64,000 bases of DNA from Larix kaempferi (Eukaryota; Streptophyta; Pinopsida; Pinales; Pinaceae). This document shows, piece after piece, positions 34,601 to 44,500 of this stretch; position 1 is the first letter of the stretch; every line of letters begins with the position of its first letter. Where the stretch lies: the NCBI GenBank assembly GCA_027924585.1, contig BSBM01000319.1, positions 4,865,001-4,929,000 on the forward strand. The letters are read 5' to 3'. The notes under the pieces were generated by a model, which saw only the letters and a list, made by a program, of their open reading frames with translations, made no database searches and had not been told where the DNA came from. Both the position numbers and the translations under genes were made by a program.

Positions 34601-37600
34601 CTAGATTGCAAAATTCTGCTGCTGATTTGTTAGCAACATCTGCTTCTAGATTAGTGCCGTCAAATAATAAATGCTCTATTGAATTGATTTTCAGGCCTTC
34701 CATTCCCGATAACATCACAAATTTCAGAGTCTTCGATGATGATGAACAAATTATCAGCTTCCTGACAAACGAAGATAGCTTCCAAGGAGCTGCAATAGAT
34801 GAAGAAGAACACGATGCTGATTTGATGAAGAAAGATGACGAGAAAGGAAACTTCATGCCAAAAGGGGTAAGGTCCCTCGAAATGCTTTTCGATCTTCAAA
34901 ATAAGTTCAAAAGACCAGCTAATACCAAAACTAACAGCTCATCAATGCAACATGAGCTGGTTAATTTGGGTTCCGAGGCAGAACCAAAATTTGTCAACCT
35001 TGGCAAATGTTGTTCACCAGGAGAAAGAGATAGGTTCATTAAGTTGTTTAAACAGTACAAGGATGTTTTTGCATGGACCTATGAAGATCTGAAAACATAT
35101 GACGTCCGCATCATTCAGCATGTTATACCAATGAAAGCGGGTGTCAAGCCATTTCAGCAGCAATTGAGAAGGATGCATCCTACTCTAGAACCGCTGATCC
35201 AAAAGGAACTAAAGAAGCTCCTGGACGCTAAGATAATCTTCAAAGTTCGGCATTCTGAATGGGTTGCAAACCTGGTTCCCGTAAGGAAGAAATCAGGAGA
35301 GATAAGGCTATGTGTAGATTTCAGAAATTTAAACAAAGCCTCAGATAAAGACAACTACCCCGTGCCTTCAATGGAGCAAATCCTACAAATGGTCTCAGGA
35401 TCTGAATTGTTTTCTCTCCTCGATGGTTTCTCTGGCTATAATCAAGTGTTAGTAGCCGAAGAAGATCGCCTCAAGACCACTTTCAGGACTAAGTGGGGAA
35501 CTTTCGCCTATAGAAGGATGCCATTTGGTCTGATAAATGCAGGAGCTACATTCCAAAGGGCGATGGATATTGCCTTCCGAGGATTGGGTGGGCAATGCGT
35601 TGTTGTCTACTTGGATGATGTGACAGTCTTTTCGAAGAAAAGGGAAGATCATGTTGTTCATCTGAGGCATATCTTTGATCGTTGCCGGAAGTATGGCATT
35701 TCCTTAAATCCCAAGAAGAGCGTGTTTGCTGTACCCGAAGGTAAGCTCTTGGGTCATATCATCTCCAAAGGGGGAGTGTCAATCGACCAGGAAAGGGTCC
35801 AAGCCATTAATAAGATTCCAATGCCTCACAACAAAAAATCTATGCAGTCCTTCATGGGCACCATCAATTTTGTCCGCAGATTTGTTCCGGATTTTGCACA
35901 AATTGTTAAGCCATTGCAACAGATGGTTAAACAAAGCATACAATTCAAGTGGACAGATTTGGAGAAGGACGCATTTAGAGATATCAAGGCAGCTGTAGCT
36001 AAAGCTCCTTCCTTAAGAAGTCCAGATTTTGATAAAGATTTCATCTTGTATACCTTCGCTTCGGATGACTCTCTCGCGGCCGTACTCACGCAAAAGGTGG
36101 AGTTGGGGGATGAATACCCAATTTCGTTTATGAGCACTGGTCTGCAAGGGGCCGAGCTGAACTATCCCGTGGTGGACAAGCATGCCTATGCGGTCTTCAA
36201 AGCAGTCAAGCAGTTTAGGCCATACATTTTGAAGAACAGAACTAAAGTCATAGTTCCCCATCCAGCTGTTAGATCCCTTTTCGTTCAAAAGGAATTGGGA
36301 GAAAGGAGAGGGAACTGGGTCACAGCTCTACAGGAATATGATTTGGAATTTAAACCGGCTACAATCATCAAAGGACAAGGTCTATGCAAGTTACTGGCGG
36401 GAAACTCGACTGATGAAGAGCACCATTGGAGAAATGAAGCTGAGCTAAATTCGGTTGAGGTATGTCATATCTTTACAGCTCCCCAGTCATGGTATAGGGA
36501 TCTAGTGCACTATTTACAGCAGGGATATCTACCCGAGCACTGGAATTCTAAACAAAGAAGGGCACTCCGCTTGAAATCAGCACCCTATCAGATCATTGAT
36601 GGGATTCTTTTCAGAAAGAATTATGATGGAGTCCTTCTTAGATGTTTGGAGAAGGAAGATGCAAACAAAGTTGTCAAAGAATTACATGATGGCCCCGCAG
36701 GTGGTCATTATTCAGGAGAGACGACAGCGCACAAGATACTGAGAGCTGGGTATTACTGGCCCACTCTGTTTCGAGATGCCCACACATACGCACGAAATTG
36801 TGATGTATGTCAAAGAAGCGCTGGGAAGTTACCTAAGGCCGCAGGCCCATTGCAGCCGGTCATCATCTCTGAACCTTTTGAGCAATGGGGCATAGATGTT
36901 ATCGGAGAAATAAATCCAAATTCTTCATTGCAACACCGATACATTCTGACAGCTACCGATTACTTCACCAGGTGGACGGAGGCCATCCCGTTGCGCAAGA
37001 TCAATGAAGACGCAGTCATCAGCTTCCTGAAAGAGAACATCATAACCAGGTTTGGGGTTCCAATTTCCCTTGTTTTTGATAATGCTACTTATTTTTTGTC
37101 TTGCAAGATAAATGAATTTGTTTATGAATGGGGAATTAAGTTGCATTATTCAGCCAATTACTACCCTCAGGGAAACGGATTAGCTAAATCCTCAAACAAG
37201 AATCTGATTCGAATCCTTAAGAAAACTGTGATAGAAAACCAGAGAAGTTGGCATGTGGCTCTCCCAAACGCCTTATGGGCAGATAGGGTAACCCCGAAGA
37301 ATGCTTTAGGTGTCTCCCCTTTCACCCTTGTCTATGGCAAGGAAGCCATACTTCCCCCAAACATCTTGCTGCCATCCTTACAATTGTCCCTAGCCTCTCG
37401 GGGTTCTGGTAGCCAAGCCTTACAATCCAGAATCAACACCCTGCTTCAGCTGGAAGAAGCCCGACACAAAGCTAAAGATCGATTCCATCAACACCAGGAT
37501 ATAGTTAAGAGATGGTTCGATAAGAGGAAATCCGGCAAGAGCGATTTTGAAGTCGGGGATTTAGTCCTGAAATGGGACCATAATCATGAAGGCAAAGGAA

Positions 37601-37746
37601 TGCATACGAAATTTCAACATCTATGGGTAGGCCCGTACCAAATTTCTGCAAAATTAGGCCCATCCACTTATAAATTGACAAATCTCGAGGGAGAGGAAGT
37701 AGCCCTTCCTCTCAATGGCCTCGCTCTGAAACAATATTTCGCATAG
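31672..37746 (+). CDS. Gag-pol polyprotein, 2,024 aa, uninterrupted (integrase Glu lost)
   Basis: Domains in order: gag core (about 145-330, e.g. SSWYFSLQPSSISSWDDFEK) with a Cys/His patch CTFHQEPHSEKSC (about 435); aspartic protease VDSGASSNVMPL (D674); an extra RNase H of the RVT_3/archaeal-like type with all four acidic residues D873 (YFDGS), E911 (AEYEAL), D935 (GDSE) and D985 (AADLLA); reverse transcriptase with FSLLDGFSGYNQ and YLDD (D1315, D1316); an RT-linked RNase H lacking its catalytic acids (TFASDDS where TDAS is usual, about 1460); integrase with HHCC zinc motif, D1742, D1803 and, 35 residues on, K1839 in NGLAKSSNK where Glu is expected; and a GPY/F module (WVGPYQI). It copies the element RNA into cDNA and integrates it, inside a capsid. 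The frame is fully open, but the E-to-K change should abolish integration by this copy. No chromodomain. Confidence 0.95.
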   Translation: MADRGKSSTVIDNTENPLEENFSNSPDLGLTDQERLISDPEPQEALYAVPFAEIEDLRRHTRSYVRQLGGLNAVNFLPKKTTPRKEPQYTRDSILVQSFEELVNLTLEEISGTLNKSDQENLEEITTPKSTPQDSPYNSPLGSPHPNPNMVVPAWRARGALNLAGPFHNLPKNPEKVLPKYDPGKAISAEDHLKSFYLALNLLNVQHEDVVCRLFPYTFEPKVSSWYFSLQPSSISSWDDFEKCFLKKYGNQKTVATLMKELLSMRMEKKEKVQDFNQRFTMLLNNFSEANKPAEESLIEYYTTALEGPIAMFVKRSKKTTLIENFEEARKVEEEADSIAKHALDVETKPAASKKPLLLTRGKEEPSTDMENVVKMMQKLSNKIVDLEKDKAASTSRKPFKPFYKRREDGEQSHPPMNTAPVLNLNEIGMENFCTFHQEPHSEKSCPQWINSMSLVMNQMLDSQIPDQDISPEEASPEIEEPTPDTTMVLWDWLPMTELAKEDPIDSSPSTINVATRSKGPIADPVPVTIPHKPKISKDPPRRHIPIIPPQPKVNQTAAKQPSADNTVQPPKVTMNKTDQSIRIGNESDIGYDIIEDIKKVKANVSIFDMCSLPHQRDKLLHVLQPKPSTTLTDSQDNPEINEASIGGKSKSQTLPFLLTFEIFNHNVHNCLVDSGASSNVMPLSICRKINGQPVPSPAQIIQLDRTAVKVIGEMKDVLVRLSVDPRVYQFIDIMVVDIPEAYGLILSRDWSTKLSGYFATDWSHLWLPYQNRQNQIKVLREPHMKQNVTQLEEKNEAVTFSSSVLGNYFLEMVPGNYQSEIVSHESDKQSDLLHFSRTDDVDCNIVNLVANIDHKETNLVESEDVFWTLYFDGSKTLEGSGAGCVLMDPKRNKYFLSCRLEFDCTNNTAEYEALVHGLKKAIGLNVKYLKVFGDSEIVVRQVRDTIHCLSPHLKGCQAEVWDLIMYFDAFNIKSIPRLQNSAADLLATSASRLVPSNNKCSIELIFRPSIPDNITNFRVFDDDEQIISFLTNEDSFQGAAIDEEEHDADLMKKDDEKGNFMPKGVRSLEMLFDLQNKFKRPANTKTNSSSMQHELVNLGSEAEPKFVNLGKCCSPGERDRFIKLFKQYKDVFAWTYEDLKTYDVRIIQHVIPMKAGVKPFQQQLRRMHPTLEPLIQKELKKLLDAKIIFKVRHSEWVANLVPVRKKSGEIRLCVDFRNLNKASDKDNYPVPSMEQILQMVSGSELFSLLDGFSGYNQVLVAEEDRLKTTFRTKWGTFAYRRMPFGLINAGATFQRAMDIAFRGLGGQCVVVYLDDVTVFSKKREDHVVHLRHIFDRCRKYGISLNPKKSVFAVPEGKLLGHIISKGGVSIDQERVQAINKIPMPHNKKSMQSFMGTINFVRRFVPDFAQIVKPLQQMVKQSIQFKWTDLEKDAFRDIKAAVAKAPSLRSPDFDKDFILYTFASDDSLAAVLTQKVELGDEYPISFMSTGLQGAELNYPVVDKHAYAVFKAVKQFRPYILKNRTKVIVPHPAVRSLFVQKELGERRGNWVTALQEYDLEFKPATIIKGQGLCKLLAGNSTDEEHHWRNEAELNSVEVCHIFTAPQSWYRDLVHYLQQGYLPEHWNSKQRRALRLKSAPYQIIDGILFRKNYDGVLLRCLEKEDANKVVKELHDGPAGGHYSGETTAHKILRAGYYWPTLFRDAHTYARNCDVCQRSAGKLPKAAGPLQPVIISEPFEQWGIDVIGEINPNSSLQHRYILTATDYFTRWTEAIPLRKINEDAVISFLKENIITRFGVPISLVFDNATYFLSCKINEFVYEWGIKLHYSANYYPQGNGLAKSSNKNLIRILKKTVIENQRSWHVALPNALWADRVTPKNALGVSPFTLVYGKEAILPPNILLPSLQLSLASRGSGSQALQSRINTLLQLEEARHKAKDRFHQHQDIVKRWFDKRKSGKSDFEVGDLVLKWDHNHEGKGMHTKFQHLWVGPYQISAKLGPSTYKLTNLEGEEVALPLNGLALKQYFA

Positions 37747-37748
37747 TC

Positions 37749-38400
37749 TCCTCGAGACGTCCTGTACATAAATAAAGTTGTCTTATCGCTTTCGCTTTTA
37801 GCTGTTTTATTTCGGCCATGTTGTTTCTTTCTTTGTTGTTTGAACTTTTCGACAAGTTTTGTTTTCTGAAGGCCCCCTTTTTGTTGAGTTTCCCGGTGAA
37901 GATAGCTCTCTCAAAGAAAACTCGCAACCCATGAGTCTGGAACCTTGCTCAGTAAACCCGGTCTGCTGTGCTCTTGCTGAAATGTTCGGAAGAGGGGGGA
38001 GGCCTACCCTGCTAGTCACACTAATCTTGTTTAATAGTAGAGACCCATGGCCATATTCACTACTATCGTTGGGTTCCACCCACTCTCACACCTTAAAGGC
38101 ATCTCAAGAAGGTTACCTAAGTTGGACCCATGGAAAGCGGCACCTCTCGAGGACATAGGGTATTGAGATGACTCCATGCTGCAGATTTAATAGCCAAAAT
38201 GGCCTACATTCAAGAGTCTGTTTTCTAGGGATTCTCGCCTCAATTAAAGAATGGTTGAGACAAAAGCAAAAGACATGTAAAATCAAGGAGGCTGTCCAAA
38301 AGACCCAGCTTAAAATGGGCTCCTCTCCGTCCGTGAAGTTTGATAAAATCAAATCAATAAAATCTCCAACTCACACAAAAGGACATTATGGATTGAGGAG
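37749..38400. other. Internal 3' spacer of the giant element
   Basis: Non-coding on the plus strand, with several short ORFs and no motif. It resembles the post-pol spacers of Tat-like elements in position only. Confidence 0.5.
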
Positions 38401-38406
38401 CCCAAA

Positions 38407-38805
38407 TCAAAGATCATGTCCAAAAGAAAATATCCCTGGAAGGCTCAAACAGCTAAGCTGTCCAAAGTACAAGCATCTCAAAGGGTGCCAGCAGCATGGG
38501 AATGAGGAACAAGAGCAATAATGTCCATGAGAAAGTGTTGCAAATCCTGTGGAGTCCGGCAGGAGTGACCATTTGAGATATGACCCTCCTAAAATGAATC
38601 TCATATGCTGGCCCTCTGAGAGTGGTGAAGATGTCTCGGTCAAAGCTCCCCTTTCCCCAATGGCTAGCAGGAAAAGTGCCTCTTTCCCCCCGCATGAGTC
38701 TGAAATGCTCAGCTGAGTAGTACACCCGAGGTGGATGTGGTTAATGAGGTTTCGGACCATGAAGAGGAATTGTTCAGAGATCTGTGTTCGCCAGCGACTC
38801 GCCAT
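38407..38805 (-). pseudogene. Antisense ORF region with a membrane-like segment, abutting the 3' LTR
   Basis: On the minus strand an ATG at 38805-38803, immediately next to the LTR boundary, opens 132 codons (MASRWRTQISEQF...). A second frame (38725-38453) reads RGERGTFPASHWGKGSFDRD and ends in a hydrophobic run (WTLLLLFLIPMLLAPFEMLV) that looks like a transmembrane helix. The two frames overlap and a single indel could once have joined them. Antisense ORFs between pol and the 3' LTR are known in Tat-group elements such as Grande, but homology cannot be shown here. It may be chance coding potential. Confidence 0.4.
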
Positions 38806-39099
38806 TGTTGTTGCAGCAACACCCCCTCAAAATTTTTAAACATATTGGGGCCCCTCCTTCTTGATTTTTGCAGAAAGTTTGCTTGAGAAGCCATCCCAGC
38901 CGTCAGCTCGGTTTTCAACATAAAGTTTTACTTCCCTGCTGAACATCCTGCTATCAATCCTTTTATTTTTGTTTTTTCCCAAAGACCCAAAAGATAACTT
39001 AGTTTTTCCCCTACATTTTGGAATAATTCGGACTATCTCCCCGACTTCAAAGACAAACGTCCAACCTTTCCGAAAGAAGGACTGAGATTCTCTTTGTCA

Positions 39100-40290
39100 A
39101 AATCTGCGGAAGCCAATGAAAATTAGTTCCCTAAACGACGGAAGCTTTTGCTCAAGCCTTCCGCAACCGCGGAAAGATTCCAGTTTTGCTCCCGAAATTG
39201 TGGGACTCATTCACCTTAAATCTCCCGAAAAGGACTTAGATTTTCTTCCGATCAGAAAAAACTGCGGGAACATTGGGACAATACTTCCCGAAACGGCGGG
39301 GGAATTCAGCGAAACCGCCCGAAACGGCGGAAGCCGCCGTGATATCTTCCCGAAAAGGATTTGGAATTTTGGTTGAAATTTTGCGGAAACCTTCCGGTTG
39401 TGCTCCCAAAATGGCGGAGGCCATTCTCATAAACCGCACGCCTAAGCCTTCCGAAATAAAAGGACTTGGAAAATTTTCGATCATTGCTTCTGCGGAACGG
39501 TTCAAGTTCCGAAACGACTTAGCTCCCGAAACGGCGGAGCCCTTCACTCAAGCCTTCCGCAACCGCGGAAAGGTTCCGGCTTTCCTCCCGAAATGGCGGG
39601 ACTCATTCGCCTTAGTCTCCCGAGAAGCACTTAGAACATTTTTCAACCGTCCGCGGAGAGATTGGAGTTTTCTTCCCGAAACGGCGGAGACAGTTCGTAA
39701 AAACGCTCCGAAACAGCGGAAGGACTTAGGAAAGACGCCCGAAAAGGTCAGATTGGTTTGTTAAAATTGCGGAAGATTTTGATGAAACCCTCCCGAAACT
39801 GCGGAAGCCATCCGCATAAGTCCCGCGGAAGAATTCACGATTTCCTTCCGAAGCTATGAAAGAACTTAGATTTTTTTCGGAGAACCATCGCGGAAGCCTT
39901 CAGCCTTTTGCTCCCAAAACCGCGGAAGCCTTCGGGCTATCCTCCCGAAACGGCGGAACCCAACCACTTAAACCGCTCGGAAAAGGACTTCGAAACGATC
40001 CCGGGAAATTGTGCGGAAGAGTATAAGTTTTCCTTCCGAAACGGCGGAAGCCATTCACGAAAGTCTTCCGAAACTAGCGGGAGCCTTCGCCATACCTTCC
40101 CGAAAATCAACGAGACTTTGAAAGTTTTGGTTCGCGGAAGCTTTCGCAAACAGCTCCCGCAAGGGCGGGAGTCTTGGCGTTACTCGTCCGCAACGCGGAG
40201 GTCTTTCGCGGAAGGCTTCGAGTCTCCTTTCCGAAATGAGCCCCGAAACGGCGGGAACTTTCGTTGAACCCTTCCGCAACGGCGGATACG
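39100..40290. repeat. CpG-rich array in the 3' LTR (longer copy)
   Basis: The same cccgaaacggcggaagcc-type motifs as at 25310-25960, but with the 539 bp that the 5' LTR has lost. This is the better guide to the ancestral array. Confidence 0.75.
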
Positions 40291-40637
40291 ATTCGCAATC
40301 TGGTCCCGCGAATGGCGGTCGCACGGAAACCGAGGTACTTCGACATGACCGCGACGGGCGGCGTATTCAAGCCACATTTTAATGGCTCCAACCACCAACC
40401 TTAATGCTCGCACGTGCCCTTTTTTGTTTAAATATACGGTAGGGGTCGAACCAATGCACCATTGTTTCGATTGGCCAACGACGTGCGACGCCGTGCAAAT
40501 CGCTCCAGCTCACCTCGCTCATCCGTGCTCGCGGCCACCTCGCTCAAGCGATCCCCACGGTGCCAGGTAGGATTCTAACCTGGAATTTCACCATTGGGTT
40601 ATCTTTTGTAGGAAAACAATGGGTTTTAGTGGGATTT

Positions 40638-40679
40638 TGACGGGCAAAACACCCGTAAAGGGTTATGTTTTGCCCGTCA
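40638..40679. other. Perfect 14-bp-stem hairpin in the 3' LTR
   Basis: Arms 40638-40651 and 40666-40679, identical to the hairpin at 26299-26340 in the 5' LTR, including the loop. Confidence 0.9.
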
Positions 40680-41525
40680 GATACGGTTGAAAGGAGTTTT
40701 CGTCATTCAAAATCGTCATAGGCATTGATTTAAACATTTATATTTCTTATTTTCTTGAGTAAAGGCGGTTGGTGCAGGCCGTTAACCTTGTCCGTCTTCC
40801 CCCCCGGGCCGCGCACCTCGTTTTGGAGAATTTGTCGAAGCCCCATGGGCTTTCCATGTCCCCGGCCGTAAACTCGGGACTTAAAACCTTAGGCCCTTCC
40901 GCAAGCCTCAGCCCCAACACGCCCTCTACTCAAGGCAAAACCCGGTCCCAGCCGCCATTGTCCCGTTCAAAACCCGTGAGCGTCCAAGCCGCGCGAGCCG
41001 AAACCTGAAGCCATGGCCGCCCTAGCACTTCCCGTCAGTATATCCCCGGCGTCGTCACCTTCGCTCGGACTAGAGTCTCCCATAGAGCACCTCGGCGGGT
41101 GGCCGCGCGTGGCGATGGCATTCAAAGCCCTCACCGAGTCGAAAATGCGAGAGGGGCTCCCTTGTCGTCACGAAGTCTTCTCACCCCGCGCCTCCCCGCC
41201 ATTAACCTCTCCGACCGCAGCTATAACGAAGGACGCCTCCTTCCGCAGAGCGGAACCGAAAACCAACAGCTTCCGCAATTCGCCTATCGAGCCGAAAAAC
41301 AATGGCTTCCGCAACACAGCCTATCCCCGCAAAAGCAACCCAATCCCATCCTTTTAAGAGATTCAAGTGCTTCAATTTATGTTTCGTATTAAAATAGTAA
41401 CAGCTTCATTGTGCTTATCATATTTGATATATTATCAAAACAATGATGCTTTCTGTTAAAACCTCACAGCATGTTGCTCAAGATCATGATGAATTGTATA
41501 TGGATGTTATCAGGGATAATTCAAG

Positions 41526-44500
41526 ATGCCGAAAACCGGTAAGAAGAAGGCGAAGATGACAGAAAAGAAACCTGCCCCTCTCAAGATTGAAACCTCGCTC
41601 CAGGACACTAGGTGCACCACTGGGGTCCCTCCAGAAATCAGATGGGATGACATCTATAGAATGATCAGGGACCAAGAAATCCCAGATATGTTGCTGGAAG
41701 AAGCACCAATCTATCAAAATATCAGAGCCTCAGGCATAACTAGAGCCGCTACCCGCCCTGAGCTATTCCCCTGTGCTGAAGTGATCGGGTGGATACTCCA
41801 ACATGCAGATGCTGAAGGGAGAGTGATAAATGATAGCGGGAAAGTGGCTATTGCCTCGTTTCAACCCGCGTATATTGCGGCGGTCTACAGATTTCCCCGT
41901 GTCCAACAAGCTCTGACTGACGAATGGTTGGGCCAAATGGATAACGTCGAGATGGCCAAGAAGCTATTGAGGGGAGGGAAGCATTTGAGAAAGAAGGGAA
42001 ATGATGAATATGGCGTACAGAACCTGAGGGCCCCTTTCAGATTGATCGCTTTAATGCTGTGCAGAATCTTCGGCATCCCTGATGGCACAGTATACAAGAT
42101 TCAGTGGGTCCCTATCATTCACTATGTGGCATTTCAGGGGACAGTGTTTGACTGGGCCACTATCCTGTCGGATAGTCTGGCCTCGATGATAGCTGCTGCT
42201 AAGCCAGGACTGGCCTTGAAGAAGGCTGAATTCTTCATGTCTTCATACCTGATAGATTGTATCTTGGCCAAGATAGAGTTCCCCAAATTGGGGTGTACAT
42301 GGGATAGGGCCACCGCCTCGGTCTACATCGCATTCAAGATGTTGTGGGCTCAGAATTACAAGCCCAGCTACAAACTCATCTGTGAGGGGTTCATCATGCC
42401 CCTATACGAGAAAATGTTCAAGGAAGAACCAAATTGCCTGTCACAAAATGCTTTGGAAGTCCTTAAGGATTATGGAGACTTTTACTTTTCAGAACAAGGT
42501 ACCTACCTGAGAATGTTCGGAGGGACTAATCCCCCATACATATTGCCACAGTATGCCACAGACTATGTGGTGCTCAAGGAAGCAGTAAGACAACTCTTCT
42601 TGGATGGGATTGGGGCATTCCTCCACAAGCTACACAAGGCTTCCTTTCCCCCCCTACCTTTCTGCATAGGTGCTTACAAGTTTTCAGGGGTGGCCTCTGC
42701 CGACGAATTTGTTCAAGAGTTGAAGGCCTTCCACTTCGGTGAGGTCATCTTCCACAGGAACGACAGAAAGGGTAAAGTGGCCGAGCATTGCAAGGGGAAC
42801 TATGCTCACTTCGAATACTCCCACTACCCCGATGCCGAGGAGGAAGCATTCAGAGGCATCAGCAACATGACTGAGCTACGGATCTGTCGCCAAGGTACTG
42901 GAGCGAGCTCTAGCTCAACCAAAGCCCAGAAGACCATCCAGCAAAAGGAGAAAGAAGCCGAGGATGCCCGAGCTCAGGAAGAGCTCAGATTAAGAGAAGA
43001 GGCAAGGTTACAGCAGGAAGCCGAGGAAGCAAAAAGGCAGCAAGAAGCCGAAAATGAAAGACTGCGGAAAGAGGCTGAAGAAGCCCAAAAGCATAAAGAA
43101 GCAGAGACTGAGCAAGCTGAGGCAAGAAAGAAGGCGGAGGAAGAATTGAAGACAAGGGAAGATGCCGAGGCAGGTGGATCCGGTGTCCAAGACATGGAGA
43201 TAGACACCCCTCAAGCAGGTGGCTCTGGTACCCAAAGGGAAGGAACAGACCCTGCTCAGGAAGTCCGGACCCCACCTATGGAAGAAGATATAGACATCAT
43301 AAACCGACCAATTGTCCCGTACACTCCATCAGGGAAACGTACAGTGTCCAAATGGAATGAGTTTGTTTATGATAAGAAAAGAAAAGCAATGGTCCTCCAA
43401 TCAGAAGAGAGGATTAAAAGTCGCTTCTGTCAAGCACTCTAATTGCAGATAATTAAATATCAACACACAGAGCGTATGAAATTTATTGTCAACCCGAGAA
43501 AGTCTTTTTATTTCAAAGGACAAGTGCACAATATATGCTTAAACACAAACCATCAGAAGTGAATACTTTTATCTTCTATCATCTATGTTCATCCCAAGAA
43601 TCTACGCAATCCCAATTGCCTTCTAACTGCTGTACTACAATCCTTTTCTATTATGCATCAAGCAAAACGAATATCAGATCTAATCAACGATTGCAGAAAG
43701 GAAAACTCAATTGCATTCTAAAGTAATCAACTGTCTAATGAGATCAGGCTGAGAATCATGAAGCATAACCTGAACATTACTCTAGAATTTAATAAAGGAG
43801 ATTGAAGCAACTGTTCTAAGATACTGAATTGCAAAATATAAATCAATCAACACATAACAGGAAAGCTAATTCCTAGGAGCTTCTGGGATTACGTTCAGCT
43901 GTAGGATGAGCACAACAGTGTGAACAGAAATTGAATTACATAAAACAAACCTGACTCAGTCGACTGTTATTGATACCATTCCCAATCTCACGATTAAATC
44001 AATTACTGAGAAATCCACACAATGAATATTGCTGCTGCGTACAAACGAAAGATCAAATCATCACACAACAGAAAGATGAAATCCTAAATTAACACAGCAA
44101 TCTCTGTGGAAGACGGGCCCAGTCTTCACACAGAGACGCTGGTTGAACAACGCTCTCTTTAACTCAGAAACAACTCTTTATATTAACAGAAGGACGAGTA
44201 CATAGTTTTAGCTTGACTGCTAATACAAGATGAATTAATTAATTGCTGTCCAACCCCTTGATCGAGGTAATACCACATATTTATACATAAAGTTGCAACA
44301 TCTAAACCTATAATTGGGCGGCCATGAAGATCTATGATCTTCAGGCGCCCTAAATAATCTAGCTGTTACAATGCGTGGCAGAACTGAAATATCCAAATAT
44401 ACGAGGAGTTATCAACTGTCCCAAGAGTGGCGGTCCTTCCAGCTCACAGCTGGATTTGAGCAGCGACATACTTAAGATAGAACTTTATGTTACAGCTGTC

